In this document: in pieces, positions 10,450 to 24,800 of the stretch | How the letters are laid out: every line of letters starts with the position of its first letter | How positions within the stretch are numbered: the stretch's first letter is position 1 | Source of the DNA: Tanypteryx hageni | Taxonomy: Eukaryota; Arthropoda; Insecta; Odonata; Petaluridae | Length of the DNA stretch: 64,000 nucleotides | NCBI GenBank assembly: GCA_028673005.1 | Contig: CM054113.1 | Coordinates: forward strand, 65,424,850-65,488,849 | Reading direction: 5' to 3' | Notes under the pieces: generated by a model | The model's database searches: none | Told to the model about the DNA's origin: nothing | Seen by the model: the letters and a program-made list of their open reading frames with translations, nothing else | Position numbers and translations under genes: made by a program

Positions 10450-12430
10450 GTTCTAGAAACTACAATAAGTGGATCACAACTGCAGATGACTGGGAACATA
10501 TGTGCATCAGGTTTTACCAACCATTTAGTGGTTATCAGAATTAACATCATCATGTTACTACAAAATGGTATGCATCTCTTAGGAGACATTTTCCCATAAA
10601 ATCCTGTATTATTATGATTCAAGGCATTTCTGAATCAAAAATGCTTACTGGTCAGTTGCCTAAATTATGACATATGTATATATGTACTATTTATAAGATA
10701 AGCAAAGGGCATTGGAAATAAACAGTAAGGAAGGAGAGATGAAAGAAAGGTGAAGAAAAGGACTAAATGAAATCAAAATTGATCGTAACTTGTTATTGGA
10801 GTCTCTTTCTAATCAAAATACAAAAAAACCTGTTGGAAATTACATAATTTTTACTTTTCATCCTGCAAAAGACAATCGATAAACATGTTTTGAAGCACAA
10901 TATTAATTAATGAAAATGACTTTTTATTTACATTTTCCTCAAAAATAATATTTTGTATCAATGAAACATTTCAAGGATCCAATGTTATTAAGTTCAAACA
11001 ATTTATTAAAATATTTTATATGTAATGTGTTCTCAAATGACATTTTATCACTTTGTGATCCACATTTCTGCACAAGTCAAAAAAAATTAGTGAAATAAAA
11101 AATTGTGTGCTTTCAAAAATAAGTTTGAGAATAATTTCTCCAGGATCAGCAATTTGATAAAAAATAATAAAAAATAATAAATGTAAAGGTGTTGTGATGC
11201 CATTGATTGAAATGAATCAAGACAAAACAACATCATTAGTACATAAAAATCTACTCACAAACACTACAGAGTGAGGTAGGTATCTGAACTAAAGTTTCTT
11301 CCTTATCTTCTCCTGATTCTGTATGTACTGCTGCCACTCACTTGCACCAACATTGTGGACTGGATAATAGCTTCTTTTGTGGATACTTACAATGTTGAAA
11401 TAACCTTGACCTACATATCACCTACTTATAATGTCCTATGTAAAACAAACAGCACAAAACAACCAGAGGAAAAATTAAAGATAATCTACAATTACAAATC
11501 AAATCAAAATGGAATACAATTAATGTCAACTAGAAATAATAATTAAGTTCACCAAATTCACCTAATCTGAAAGTTTTCAAATAAGATTTGATTATCATTA
11601 TTTTATTATACTTTTTTAATTAAATCACACAAATCTGATAAGCTCTGATAAAATAACCTATTTTCTGCCTTCATTTGCAAGTGTTTAATTTTTATAATCT
11701 CCATTACATTTAATTTAATAGTAATAGGTAAAACAAAAAATCAATATAACCTGAGTCATAACAAAATTGTAACAGGAGTTTCACTCCAGTAAAATAAGAA
11801 TGTTAAATGATACTGCTGAAGAAATTAATTGTATTATTACACAACTTTATTGGATAAAATGTTATGTAGTGAGAAAGTACACAAGAAATATGTACTACAG
11901 AAATACTTCCTTTGGAGAGTGATTATGAAAGAAGCAGCAAGCATCAAAGTGAGGGCAGAATAATTAGTTACATTGTGAAATAATTGAAGATGACAAATAA
12001 AGCATTATACCATAAAATGAAATTAGTTTCAGGATTTCATAACTAATGTTTTGTTTTTTAGCATGATCTGATTTTAATTTCATTATATCATTAACGATGT
12101 TTGGTAAATCTTCTTTCGCATAATTAACTCATCACCACCCGAACAAAATTACAAAATAGCAAAGGTTCAAAAAGCACCTGCATTCATGAAACTTTATTTG
12201 ATAAACAGATAGCTAGTGAAGCACTGTTCACCTGAACTTTATCTTTGAATGTGAAATGGAAGGCCTATGTCTCCGAGTCTACAGGTACATAGTAAAAGTA
12301 ATTCACTTGTATCAAAATTTCATCATTTGGGTACTTTTTATATGCTAAAAGCTGAGGTACCATCTTGAGATTTTTCATGACATTTTTACTGATGGCAATG
12401 GTGCTATTGAATAAGCCATACTGAAAATAT
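10450..12430. other. AT-rich non-coding stretch downstream of the GDPD exons
   Basis: No transposon, RNA gene or coding similarity was recognised. On the minus strand this is where the missing C-terminal GDPD exon(s) would be expected. Confidence 0.5.
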
Positions 12431-12444
12431 GGAAATCCTCTCAC

Positions 12445-15400
12445 CTGAGGTAAATAGATGGCAAAAAAATTTCCAAATGGGTCTCTTTCAAAGGAACAAA
12501 AGGAAGAAGTCCAGAGTACAAAAGTAAAACCAAATGCATCACGCCCTGCATAGAGAAAAATAGGTTGACCTTTGGATTCTGTAACAAAATTTAATTCAAT
12601 CAGTTACCTGTATTTCAGTTTAACTTATTAAAAATGAACAAAGCTTTGATATATTCCATTGTTTTCCTGTTTTTCACCATTGAATTTCTCTTCCCCTATT
12701 AAAAGTATAGGACCAAGATTAGAAGGGACAGATAAAATAAAAATATTTAACTGGTAGTTTCCTTGGAAACTCCGCAAAGATAAAAATTGTACATTTGTTA
12801 TGCACATTAATTTCTCAAGAGAAAATATAAAAGTTTATAATATTCCATAAAAGAAAAATTGAGAAATAATGCATTTCTCTTAATTGTTTTTATGATAAAC
12901 CATTACATAAAGGCATCATTAAATTGAATTATTTAAAAGCATTTCAATAAATCAAGTATATACTACTATCACAAAAATTCCTGATGATAGACTTTTGACT
13001 AAGGTCTCTCTCAATGATAACTATATTTTAACCTGACATTTTCTCCATTAAAAAGACCAAAAATATCTACTTAAAAAACTTTCAAGCTACAAATGACAAC
13101 ACAGAGGAATTAAATATTTAACAACATATAAGAAGTATTATTTGCTTCAACTTTTGAATACTTGCTAAATAAGTTGTTTTAGAACACATAATTTTGTCAT
13201 AAAGCATATAACACTACCATATTAAAAAAATAAAAGAAATTGTTTATCAAAATGTGATTACTTTAATAAAAGGCTCAGATTGGAGCATTTTATTTAAATC
13301 TGATAATATTGCTTTAAGTTTACAAAATTGGTAGCAAATTCAATAGCCAGAAAATGTTTAACTTAAATAATTGAATGTTGCAGGTGGATAAGATAGTGAC
13401 TCTATGTTTCCAGATAAATGTAATATAAAACCAGGGTGTGCAGCTTGAAAAATAGCATAAATGACATGCCAAGAGAAGTAACTGGAGGATGCCAAATAAA
13501 CAGAGCTTCCAATAAATTTTATAGGAATTATATGACTATTTTAAAATAAAATTTCAATTGTATTTACAGAAAATGGGATGAAAGACTATGAAATAAACCA
13601 AATTTGAGAGGATGCAAATGATTTTTTTTAATTACAATATATAAAATGCATAGACAATCACCCAGAGAATTTATAATATACTGACTTACTTTTTGATAAC
13701 ATTTCATAGTAACTGCTTCATTGAAATTGCCCCATACAGTCATTTCTTCTCGTTTGTACTGAGTAATTAACTTTGAAACTTCATCAATCAATACATCATC
13801 GTCTTTTTTAACATCTATGTTTATGGGAACATTAGGAAATGATCTGAAAACATCTTCCAACAATGCTATCTTACGTTCCTCCTTAAGTCCAGAACCTTGA
13901 AATGTGTTATCTGTAAAAATAAAATATTTCAGTCAAATGTACAGAATTATTTAAAATTCAGTACAAAATACTCCAGTTGACAATAAACTATAGATATAAA
14001 ATTAAATGCACAGACAAATTCATAAACCTTATACGATAAATAAAAGCATGCAAGGATGTTAACTCAAAAATTCCCAAATGGAATATGTTAGCCTCTTTCT
14101 TCAAACAACTGGAAATTATTTACTTATTCCAACAACAGCCAATTATCCATCGTTTGAAATTGATAATAAAATCATGGTTACAGATTATTTTTAAGCTATA
14201 TACATTAAATGCTAAATACAACTCTTTCATGAATGTAACAAACCTAATTTTTCAACGACTTTCAATGTTATGGTCAATTCTCTATTATTAAAAGTTCATT
14301 TAAAATTCAAGTTCTTTTCATATACAAATTTGGTATCTTTTCATAAATATGCTAAGAATTTCAGGATACACTGACAGATGCTTTTTTCATTATCATTATC
14401 AACAATCCTTACTTAGCAAAAAAAACTTCAGGTCTTCATTTAAGACTGTAACTACAAAATAAACAATTCTTTTTTGATAGTTGTAGTTTAAGATAAATCA
14501 TTGTCCAGCAATTGAAAAATATGAGAATAGAGGAACCACATGAAATATAAATATTTTCAAAATTATATTTTTTCTAAATGCTAAATGGAGCTAACATTTA
14601 ATCTTTTGATAACAAATGCAAATTATTTTAAGGGACGACTTTTTAATACACTATGTGAGGGATTTCTTGTTTATAAATTTCAATTTATATAACAAGTGCT
14701 TTTTAGTGGGATCATTTTATAAATATTTATGAATTGAGTCTTAAAATGCCTTCAAGTATGCCATGCATAAAATGTTAGCAACTTTTCCAGGGCTTTACAG
14801 ATAAAAAAAATATCAACTTTCATTTGGCAAGTAAACATACCGACAGAATCAATCTTGATCTACAATTAATTTGAAAAACTGAAATGTTGTGTTAATGATC
14901 ATTTTACCATTAATTAAAATTTATTAGATAAAATGTGGATAATTCACCTTTTCAGAAATTCATGCCAGCCCTTGTCTCTATTATTGCAAATAATCAGGAG
15001 TCTACTGTATCTTTCTAACCGGAGTTTATTTGGGAAGGCAAAGCTCTATGAATGGATGGCAAGCAAATCAACAACAGTGCAAGGGTAAAGGTACATTGAT
15101 ATAAATTCTGTTTCCATGAATTCTGAATTGTATAGTTTGATATTATGGTATTTTAACAGTGATCTTGGTGTATTAAATGAAAATAAAATACATTTTTAAC
15201 TATCAATATCACAGTGTTAAATTTTAGGCAACTTAAATATACATATATCCAAATTCACCTAAATACAAAAGGCTTCAATTTAATAAAGAAGCTTGTGAAA
15301 CATTTTTTACGTCAAGTTTCAAAACCTTGACATATACTTAACCATCGTTACCTGGATCAAAGTCAAGCGGTAGTTCAGTCCGAAGAAGTGGAAGTTCATC

Positions 15401-15895
15401 ATAATTAAGTTGCGAAATATCTTTATTCAGTCCAGTAGACCGAAGAAGATTGGAGTCATGTGATACAACTACTTTTCCATCCTTAGTCAAATGGCAATCT
15501 AGTTCTATCATGTCTGTTCCCAGTTCCACCGCTCTAAAATATCAAAAACGGTATACTAAATATATGTATACAAACAAGTAACACATAACAAAAATACAAA
15601 TCTCACCGTTGAAATGCTTGCATAGTATTTTCATAATTTTCCGCTGCGCCTGCATGAAAAATAAAAATGTTCTTTTATGTTACTTAGTTTATACTTCTTG
15701 AGGGTTTTATACGACATAAATTTGTGTAATCTAAAACTATAAGAAAGAGTAAAACTAAGTTCATTTACCTCCCCGATGACTAATGTGCCTACATTTAAAT
15801 TTGGTTTTTCTTTCTTTATGAATAAGGTTCGGATACTTGAAAAATAAAAGCGAGGTGAATAAATAGCCACCTAAAACAGCCACGGCAAAACCCAT
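12445..15895 (-). CDS. GDPD1-like glycerophosphodiester phosphodiesterase (3' end not found)
   Basis: Five exons join in phase: 15769-15895, 15607-15649, 15352-15533, 13690-13910 and 12445-12578, all with GT donors and AG acceptors. The start is the ATG at 15895, which gives a hydrophobic N-terminal segment (residues about 2-20) as in membrane-anchored GDPD1/3. The catalytic motifs are complete: HRG (40-42), YENTM (48-52), ELDCHLTKD (67-75) and SHD (81-83). PINIDVK follows in exon 4 and GLLPFVPL in exon 5. The family hydrolyses glycerophosphodiesters or lysophospholipids, releasing glycerol-3-phosphate or lysophosphatidic acid, usually at internal membranes. About 235 residues are visible against roughly 314 in vertebrate GDPD1. 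The C-terminal part carrying the usual WVLN and MTDYP motifs was not located on the minus strand below 12445, where repeats abound. It may be further away, badly diverged or lost. Confidence 0.88.
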
Positions 15896-18870
15896 ACCAA
15901 ATTCTAAAGAATGTTTTCCGGCAATAGCGTGATAAATTCAAACGCACGCCCAAGCGCTGATCAAAACATTTGGCATTTCATTCTCAATCCACCAAGAAAT
16001 CAATTCCGATGGAACCTAGTACAAATATTTTTAAACTTAAACACCTGCACTACACATCCACCACTTTATGAAGTGCAGTATAATTAAAACTTAAACTCAT
16101 TAAACTATTTTAAAAATACAAAATTTTATTTACTGTAATTTTTGTCTTTGAACTATTAGAAAAACATTTCACCACCGGCAAAAATAAAACAAGACACCCT
16201 ACAAAATTCACCTACAAATGATGACGACAATCTTGAAGCTCTAGAAATATCTATAAGCCAATCAATTCGACATAAATTCCCACTAACTAAGAAATGCAAG
16301 TTGCAACCAAACGTCATTTTCTGAAATTAAAAAAACGAATTGCAAATCTAACCATTTACCTAATTCTGAGATGTTACCTATGATCTCTACGATACTATCG
16401 AACCACCTACGATTATTTGGAGGGTAATGCAGGGTTCCACCCGTAGAGAAAAAAATTTAAGACCAAAATTGAATTTTCCAGTAGATCTTTCAGTAAACAG
16501 ACATTAGTAAATATATATGAAAGACATAAATATCAAAAATAAACCTTAAAATGGCATCATTTACATGAATTCATCGTTGTTTAATAGCTCTCCAAAACAC
16601 TAAAGATAAATTGTGAAATAAAAGATTCACATAATTGCAACTAATATTTTATTGGAGGTCTTCTCGCGTTTTAACTTAAATTGGTTTACATTTAAGAATT
16701 TATTCGAACGTATGACTCGATATAAATGAACAAATTTGCATCAGAACATAAATATTTGACTTATTCCCAAAGGGCAATTATTTGCACATTTAAAACCTTC
16801 AGTAATAATCCGATTAGTGGCACTTCTGTATACGGTATTGTAGTTACCAATTCTAATTAGAAATAATGGATAATAGTGAAATACTTTTTACCGTTTAGAT
16901 GCTTCTGCGCGTGTATCATCGGGAAAAAATGAAATTTCAAGTCACTTAAGAGTTTGTATTAACCGTTCATGCCGAGTTTTTTCTGTAACATTTATCATTG
17001 CGTTAACGGGAAAGAATTAAGTCTTTTATAAGTATCGAATTGTTTAAATCAATATATTTGTTTGCGAAGGGCTGCAATAAAGGAGATGGATGAATTTCCT
17101 CGGAATAGTCAGTATTTATAACAAAATACTTGTTTTATTGTTGAATTATTAAATAATATATTAGCCATTGAAACATATTCTTAAGAATTTTATGAAGCAA
17201 CAATTTCAAGGCCAAAGCGAGCTGAGATCAACGTATGTTTACGTAATTTAGGTTGACTTAGGTAATCTTAAAGGTGAAGGGTACCGTTATACGTTCTCTC
17301 TGCCATCTTTTATAAAATGTCTCAAGTAGGTACACCCCAATTATTTGCCTAGGTTATTCTAAAACGACTTGGTTTTAGTAGTCCGTTAACTAAATAAACT
17401 GCTGGTTTGATAAGCATGAAGAATTAATTGGCCAGGTAATGAAACAGCTTTCTAAAATACATACATATCTCATGCTCTTCGGTAAAAAATGTGTTAGTGT
17501 CACAAATGGATCAAGTTATTTCTGCTATATTAAGACTCGTCGTTCACAATAAGTCTTTGGGAGGAAGGATATATACAATTTAATATCATTATATAGCATG
17601 TAAGGGGAAAAGTTTAAATTTTATCTGGGCGCTTTAAAAAAAATCGCACATCCAACAGGCTCATATAAGTCAGCCTATGCGGAAAGTTAAGAGCGGTGTC
17701 CTTTTTCTTAGTAGCTGCTAACGAAGACAATAACATATTATCAGCGTTGTGTATTCGTCCATACGACAATCACCAGAGCATAGTACATAGCTCACACATT
17801 TTAAATTTCGTTCAGACGTAATTGTTTGCCTTATTAAATACCGGGTATTTAAATTATTTTAATGAATAGTCCGTAAGAAAAAAGTAATTTTATTAATGTA
17901 GCTCACAAATCAACCACATTATTACATATTTATTTTCAGCTAAAGATACAAGAATGCTGATGTCGTTATTAGACAGAAGATACTTAAGAATTAACCCTAA
18001 ATATAATGAACATTCAAACGAATCCATGCTTTTAAGAATACACAAAATAGTCACATCCATATGTAACTTAGGAATAGCGTATACTTCATTTTGATCCATT
18101 TCAACTCAAAATATTTATATTTGAAAAACATTCATCCTGTGAACTTCAATATCAATGGATATTAATACATAAATAATGGTAGGGGAAATAATCATTCCTT
18201 TTATTAACTACATTTCGTCTTCATAAAAATGTTAACATTGTCACCATTGGGTCAAATAATATACTAGATTTTATTTTAGCAATAAACAGTTTTAATTACA
18301 TCTCGTGGATATTTAATTTTAAGACAAAATGTTCCAATTACATGACATTAATTTAAAAGCTAGATCTACAAACAATGAGAAGGAAAGTTCACTCAGAAAA
18401 ATAATCATTAACAGAACAGCCAAAACCATATGATTTATGTTACTCTTTATCATAATAAATAGCTGATAAGAGTTTTAAATAATCCCTAGGTGGAAGCCAA
18501 CAAGTGCAAGAAATAAGCCAGCACTGGTGACAAACTACACCAAAGCATATCTTAGAATAATAATTATTTACAGTACCATGAAGTAGATAAATATTCAACA
18601 GTGTCAACAAAAGTATGACAAAAATAATATATACAATATTTTTATTTTGAAATAAATAGGTTCCAGGTTATTTCAAACATCGTCATTCTCCATCCATACA
18701 CTGATTCAACAAGTTTTACAATTTTAAAATCACATGACAACTACCCTTATAAAGGGCAGGGAATACGGTCCCATCTACCATGTGGAACAGTCTCATAAGC
18801 CAAAAGAGGCCAAACAATTTTCTGATGTTGCATTTTGGAATAAAAAAAACATCTATTATCCTTTCTTCTG
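15896..18870. other. Spacer between GDPD start and USP 3' end
   Basis: This 3-kb AT-rich spacer lies between two minus-strand genes. The part near 15.9-16.4 kb should hold the GDPD promoter, and the part near 18.2-18.87 kb the USP 3' untranslated region. I recognised no coding similarity, RNA gene or transposon end. Confidence 0.5.
18641..18646 (-). terminator. Candidate polyadenylation signal AATAAA for the USP gene
   Basis: On the minus strand AATAAA lies about 225 bp after the USP stop codon at 18871. AT-rich sequence makes such hexamers common, so this is a position-based guess. Confidence 0.4.
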
Positions 18871-21800
18871 TCAAAAAACGAAATGACCACCCATTGAGCT
18901 AAATCCCCCTCCAACTCCACCACCACAACTACTTGGAGGAGGATCATCCCCATCCCTACGGTTGAACCCGCCACTCATTCGACTTTTACTCGAGTGCTTC
19001 CATCTCCAATCTTCCTCTTCACGAACGTATTTAGATCCATCAGCCTCCACGGCATCCCTCAGCTCTACCGGTAAAGACCACCAATCTGGAGAGCTTACAC
19101 TGTTCATCCCTTCCAGCATATAAAACAAGACATATGGAGTATCTTGGGGACGGTGACCACTTGGTTCTGAAAAGCCTTCTGGCCCAGATTGAGGTGATAC
19201 TTGGCTATCGTTAAGCATACACCACTCCTCTTCTCCATCCACTCCATCATTCACATGAGGCCTCCTGGCATACGTGTAATAGTGGCCACCATCCAAACTA
19301 AAGCCCGAGTGAACAATAGCAGCATACAGGCGGTAAGTTACCCTCCTTTCTTCAACATACGACCTTTCGCCACGACCAACTGATGCACCTTCTTCTTCCC
19401 TCCTTATTCTTCGTCTCCTCCTACTAAAACCATTCCCATCCAAACTTTCCTGATTTCCCAAGCCCTCACCTTCATCTCCATTGGAGTCTGATCCAGATTT
19501 CTCAATGAGTGGTTTAGGGCTCAAAGCATCACTATCTTTTTCTTCCGAACAAACTGCACCTGCAACGTTCGAACAAGATGGTAAACCTTCTTCCTTCTCT
19601 GGCACATTGGTTACATCTATGTTAGAGCTCTCTTCTACACTATGCCCTGAAGTATGAATTTTCTTTTCTTGATTATCTTCTTCACTGCTGGTTTGGGCAC
19701 TTCGAGTTTTTCTCCTCTTGGCAGCATTGGACCTGTGACTCCTAGACAGAGCCACAGGAACCTCTAGATTAAGCTCTACTCTCAGGGGACGGAGAGCTTT
19801 GGAACGGCGTGAAGTATTTCGGTCAAAACGGAAGTGTTTCAGTGTTAAAAGAAGGTGACGGGGAGGTGGCCAAGCAAGGCTTACCGAACGACGAGCATCC
19901 TGAAGGCCCTTGCACTTGGTGCAACGATAACGATTTTCGCCTCGAAGAGTCTCAGTGGAGAGGTAATGTCCTAAAAGATCGCTCACTCCCCATGGTCCAG
20001 TGTGCTTTTTCTTCACTGAAGAACTCTTATCCTCAACTTCCATTTCATCTTTACTCTTTTCTGGATCTTTCCCTTCTTTCTCATCCTGTTCTGGCTCACT
20101 AGCAGGAAGCATATGCTGAGGAAGCTGCGGTCCAATGAAGGCCTTGCTTTCTTGAGCATTCTCATTAACCAATTCTTCCGAGTCCTCAGGGAATGCCAGC
20201 TGCAAATCACGAAAAGGGTCAGCTCTCACAGAAACCGAACCACAACTTAAGCACTGATGCATCGTGTGCGCCACACCACCAAATTCTTGTTGAACTAGGC
20301 TACAGAATTCTTTCTTCAACTTCCCCGCATCCCCATTCTCACCCCAAAGGGAACCCTTTTTAGCCCCTTTTCCAAGTTCACTCGGTTGTTTTTCAGCCTT
20401 TTCTCCTCTCTCTACGTTCCCTTGCAAATTACCCGAGGCACTCATCACTCCGGTCACATCTTCTTCTCCAACAGACTGTATTCCACTGTCGGTGGAATCC
20501 GAATGTGAGTCACTTAGAGCTTGAGCAGCAGATTGAGGGATTCCGTTGTTTTCTACAATCTCCGAGATTTTCTCATCCACATCTTGGCCGGAATCGGTTT
20601 CAGCTGCAGCCACGGATGAAAATTCAGCAAGTGAAAGTGCCTTCCTCTTGGCCTGCAAGCGGCGGCACTCGGATGAAGAGAGATCCTCTTCAGTGGTCCA
20701 TCGTTTCATTCCAACTTGTCCTTCTTGCATGTCTTCTTCTTCTCCTTCATCCTCATCCATGTCAGCATCCTCCTCCTCATCTTCCTCCTCCTGAGTGCTG
20801 TTAGCCTTCTCTTCACTTTCTCCTCCATTCTCCTCTTCTGACTCCACTCTCAGCATGCCTCTATCCTCTTCCATCTCTTCTTCAGAATCCTTTCCAAGAT
20901 GCTGAGCATATGCTTTACCTTGCTCATGGAGGGCATCCAAGAAAAAACTGAAAATATAGACAAAGAGAGTAGATTATTACAAATTGTGTTCATCTAAAAA
21001 AATAGAAATTTCAATGACTTGACAAATCTTAAAAATACTGTATTGTCCCGAATATAACACGATGTTTTTTTCCAATAAATGAAATTTTAAAAGTAGCCCC
21101 TGCATTATATTAAAGTACTAGTGATTTTAAAAGATCGTAAAATCGTGTTTCGAAAAATCACCGTACATTCCACATGTCTGTTTATGAGATACAAGATACT
21201 TGTTACATGTAGACACATTAGGCGTATGGTAAACTGTACTTGAAAAGCATCTGAGGCGAGAATAGATCAAGTTCAATCGGCGGCTGAACCCCTCGATAGT
21301 CATTGAATTGAAGTTATAAGTGCGTTGACGTATTCTTTGTAACTACCATAGCGAGTTTTTACCCACCCGTTACTTTAACGATGGGTGACAAAAAGGGTGT
21401 TGATCATGTTGAGAAAAAAGGTTCTTCCAAATCCCAGGTTAAGAGAAGAATCCGACAAAGTTATCACATGAATTTTAAAATAGTCATAGCTAAATCGGTA
21501 TTGTTATAATCCACCAGAAATGCGAAATAAAGGATAACTGTTACGCTTGCAGTCATAGCCAATGGGCGAAAACTGACTCCCTATGTAAAATTAAATAGTA
21601 AAAGGATGCCAAAGGAAAAGTTACCGTCAGGTGTAATCTTTCACGTGCAGGGATGGATGAATGAGGAACTTGTGTTAGATTGGCTGAAGGTTGTTTGGGG
21701 TCACATTATATTCAAGGTTTAGTTTTCTCTTGAAAAACCTTCCAAAAATTTTAGGGTTGCATTATATTCGAGGTCGCTTTATATTCGGGACAATACAGTA

Positions 21801-24800
21801 ATTAAAGTCCAAATTCTACATCTATTGTCCAAAGACATAATTTATGTAAACTTGTGGTGATATTTCAATACATTAATCTAATTAATAATACTGATAAATA
21901 GAGCCCACAAGTATACAGGCAATATTCACACATTTCAATAAAAAAGTAGTCATACTCGGATCATTACTTATAAAAGGAATTCTTGTTATGATCAATGCTA
22001 AAAATGCATGAATAATTTATTTAACTATTATGTGGCTATATAGAAAAATCATTTATAAAGTTAAAGCCACAAGATAAACCGAGTCTTAATTCAGGTTATT
22101 AAAAAAATGCACAAAGTGACAGCATATAATTTCAGAAGGTACATTACATTTAGAAAATCACATTTTATACATGAATACAATTGATTCTTTTATCATTCAG
22201 CTACCTCTTCACTGGTTTTCAAAGTAGCAAATGCCAAAAATAATATCCCCCTAAATAAACATAAAAAGACTAAGCAAAGGAAATTTAACAGTAAATTGAA
22301 AGAAACTAGTACAAGAGCAGATAACAACGATTTAGTTGAAATCTTTGCATGAGATCATGGTAGATTTGGAGACCAAGGGCTAATTTTATTTGTGGGCCAA
22401 TATCCTAAAACAAATTAAGATAATCAAAAGAAAATTTTTTGACAAAACGTTGGTTCTTTACATAATAAGTATTGTATATTTTTATTTAACAGAACGTTTT
22501 TATTTTTGCTTTTTTAAAAATGTTTTTGTGAAATGGTGCACCTTGATCTCAGGGTCGCAGATTTGTTAGGTGGTACATAGAACCACCGAGGGTCAAAGTG
22601 ATTGACTGGTAAGATATAAAATGTTACTGAAACACCATTAGAATGTTTTCATTCTAATACCAATCTCATTTCCCAAATCTACCTCACTTTAAACCAGCAA
22701 AATTTGACATTCATTTAAAAATATTTCACTTACCACATAAATTCTGAACAGTCATGTTGCTGACCAGCTTCAAAATGGCCACCAGCCATATTTGCAGCAG
22801 CAAGAATAGCTTGAGGAGACAGGGATGGTCGTGGAGAGTGAGACAGTAAAGCAAAGAGCAAACGTAGTTGTGACAGTACTGGTCTTGACTTTGGTGGAGG
22901 AACTCCAGCAGTAGAAACTCTTCCCCAAGTATCAATTGCACCATTTCCCCAAAATGACGTTCCTGTCATTGTTCCTATGCTAGGTGGGATGGCAGCAGAG
23001 GAGAGAAGCACTCGACGACGAAACCTTGTGACAAGAAAGGGAAATTAAAAAAAATGGGTTTGGCTTATAGCTTGATTATCAAATATTATTCAAGTATTAA
23101 AAATCGGGGAAAACCATGTACATGTAACATCAGAAAAAAAGCTATTTCAAAGGTATTCAACAAATTATTCATTTCGATTAAAATATTCATAGGTTGATTA
23201 TAAATAAAAATTAATACATAGCCACTAAGGACATTTACTTCATAATTAAGATGCATAAGTTACTCAATGATATGCTGATGTTATAATTCACCTACATAAT
23301 TTATACCAAGGTGCTAACCATCAAGATATAGAGAACAAACTTTAGCAACTCTCATTTTTCTGCAACTAAAATTTTTATCAAAACATGTCATTCTTATAAT
23401 AACATTTAAAAAAAATAAAATAAACAATGATGCAGAAAGCTTTTATAAATGTGTTAACATCAACAATATTGTACCCAGCCTGCATTAAAAAAACACCAGA
23501 AGTGAAAGAAACTGATGAAAACAGCCAACAAATCAAACAATTATTCATGATATACCTTGTAGTCATAAATAGAGCCTGAAGAACACTGTTTGCATAGCAT
23601 GTGTTTCCGAGATTGGAAAGCCCAACATGGCCAGCACGTGTGGACGTTCGGTAAACAGTTGGAGTCCATTCTGTGGTGGGATCAAGAGCAGGAGCTTGAG
23701 GTGGAAGAGAATATTCATAACTGCCATAACCTCGGTTGCTGATTGGCATCCACCGAAGTCTTAGGAGGTATTCATGGTTTGGCACTCCCATACTCGGAAG
23801 GGGACATTCCTATTTCAAAAGAAAACACTTTCAAATACATTTTATCAATGAAACTTATCTTTCAATATATCATTATCAATATCTTGCTTGTCCTAAATTT
23901 TTGAAAAAATTACTGGCTATAGATTTTCAGAAATTAATACAAGCCTTTAACACATTTGCTGCCTTTGACGCACCTGTGCATCAAGCCAAGCAACCGCAGC
24001 ATGCCAGCGATGCATATGCACATTAAAAATGTACACAGTTCCTTATATCATTGGATACGTTGGCTTTGTGATGAGAGATATGTCCATAAGAAAGGCACAA
24101 TAAGTGACATTGATTTTATTTTTTTGTGGTTTCGATCCTGGTTTCGCAAGTTCAAGCAAGATTAAAATGTTATATATTTCTATGACATTTGTATTATTTT
24201 TTGGAAAATTTTGTATCTTTTTTAAATGAAGACTAGTTATAACTCCATTTTTTCACATTTTAGAATTTATCAGATAGTTCTGAAAAAAATAAAGGTATAA
24301 AACCTATTTTGAAGTTTGATTAGTTAGGATGTTATTTATACGTTATTTTTTTTGGTGTGGTATTTTTACAGTAAATTCATAATATTGACTAAAACCCTCA
24401 CTTTTCGTTACTTTAAGGTGATTTCAAATAAGAACACTAAAATTACAAATTTGACTCCTGGGGTAATATCACCACTATTTGGAAGGCAGTGAATGTATTA
24501 ACCTTTTATAAAAGTAATATGTTCAAAGTAAAAATGACCTAATAATATTTAGAAAAAATGAAGAAAAAAAAATAAATAACTTAGTTTTGCTGCAATGTAC
24601 CTCAAGAGCCTCCCTAAGGTTTTGACGAGTAGGGTCTGATCCACCATGGAGGAATAAAAGCATGGAACAAAGATCTACAAGGAGCTGTAATGATTCTGCA
24701 CTTCCTGGAACCCCATCTTCTCGGTCATCTCTTAGTCGAGACAGCAACGGAGGTAGATGTGGACACACCTTATTAAGAAGAAATTACCAATTTTTAACTT

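Noticed and set aside
18747..18974. 75-codon minus-strand frame at the USP 3' end
   Set aside because: It overlaps the last USP exon in another frame and has no domain; the USP frame ends in a family-like C-terminus at 18871.
20505..20804. Plus-strand Ser/Pro-rich frames opposite the USP last exon
   Set aside because: They are antisense shadows of the acidic Glu/Asp-rich insert.
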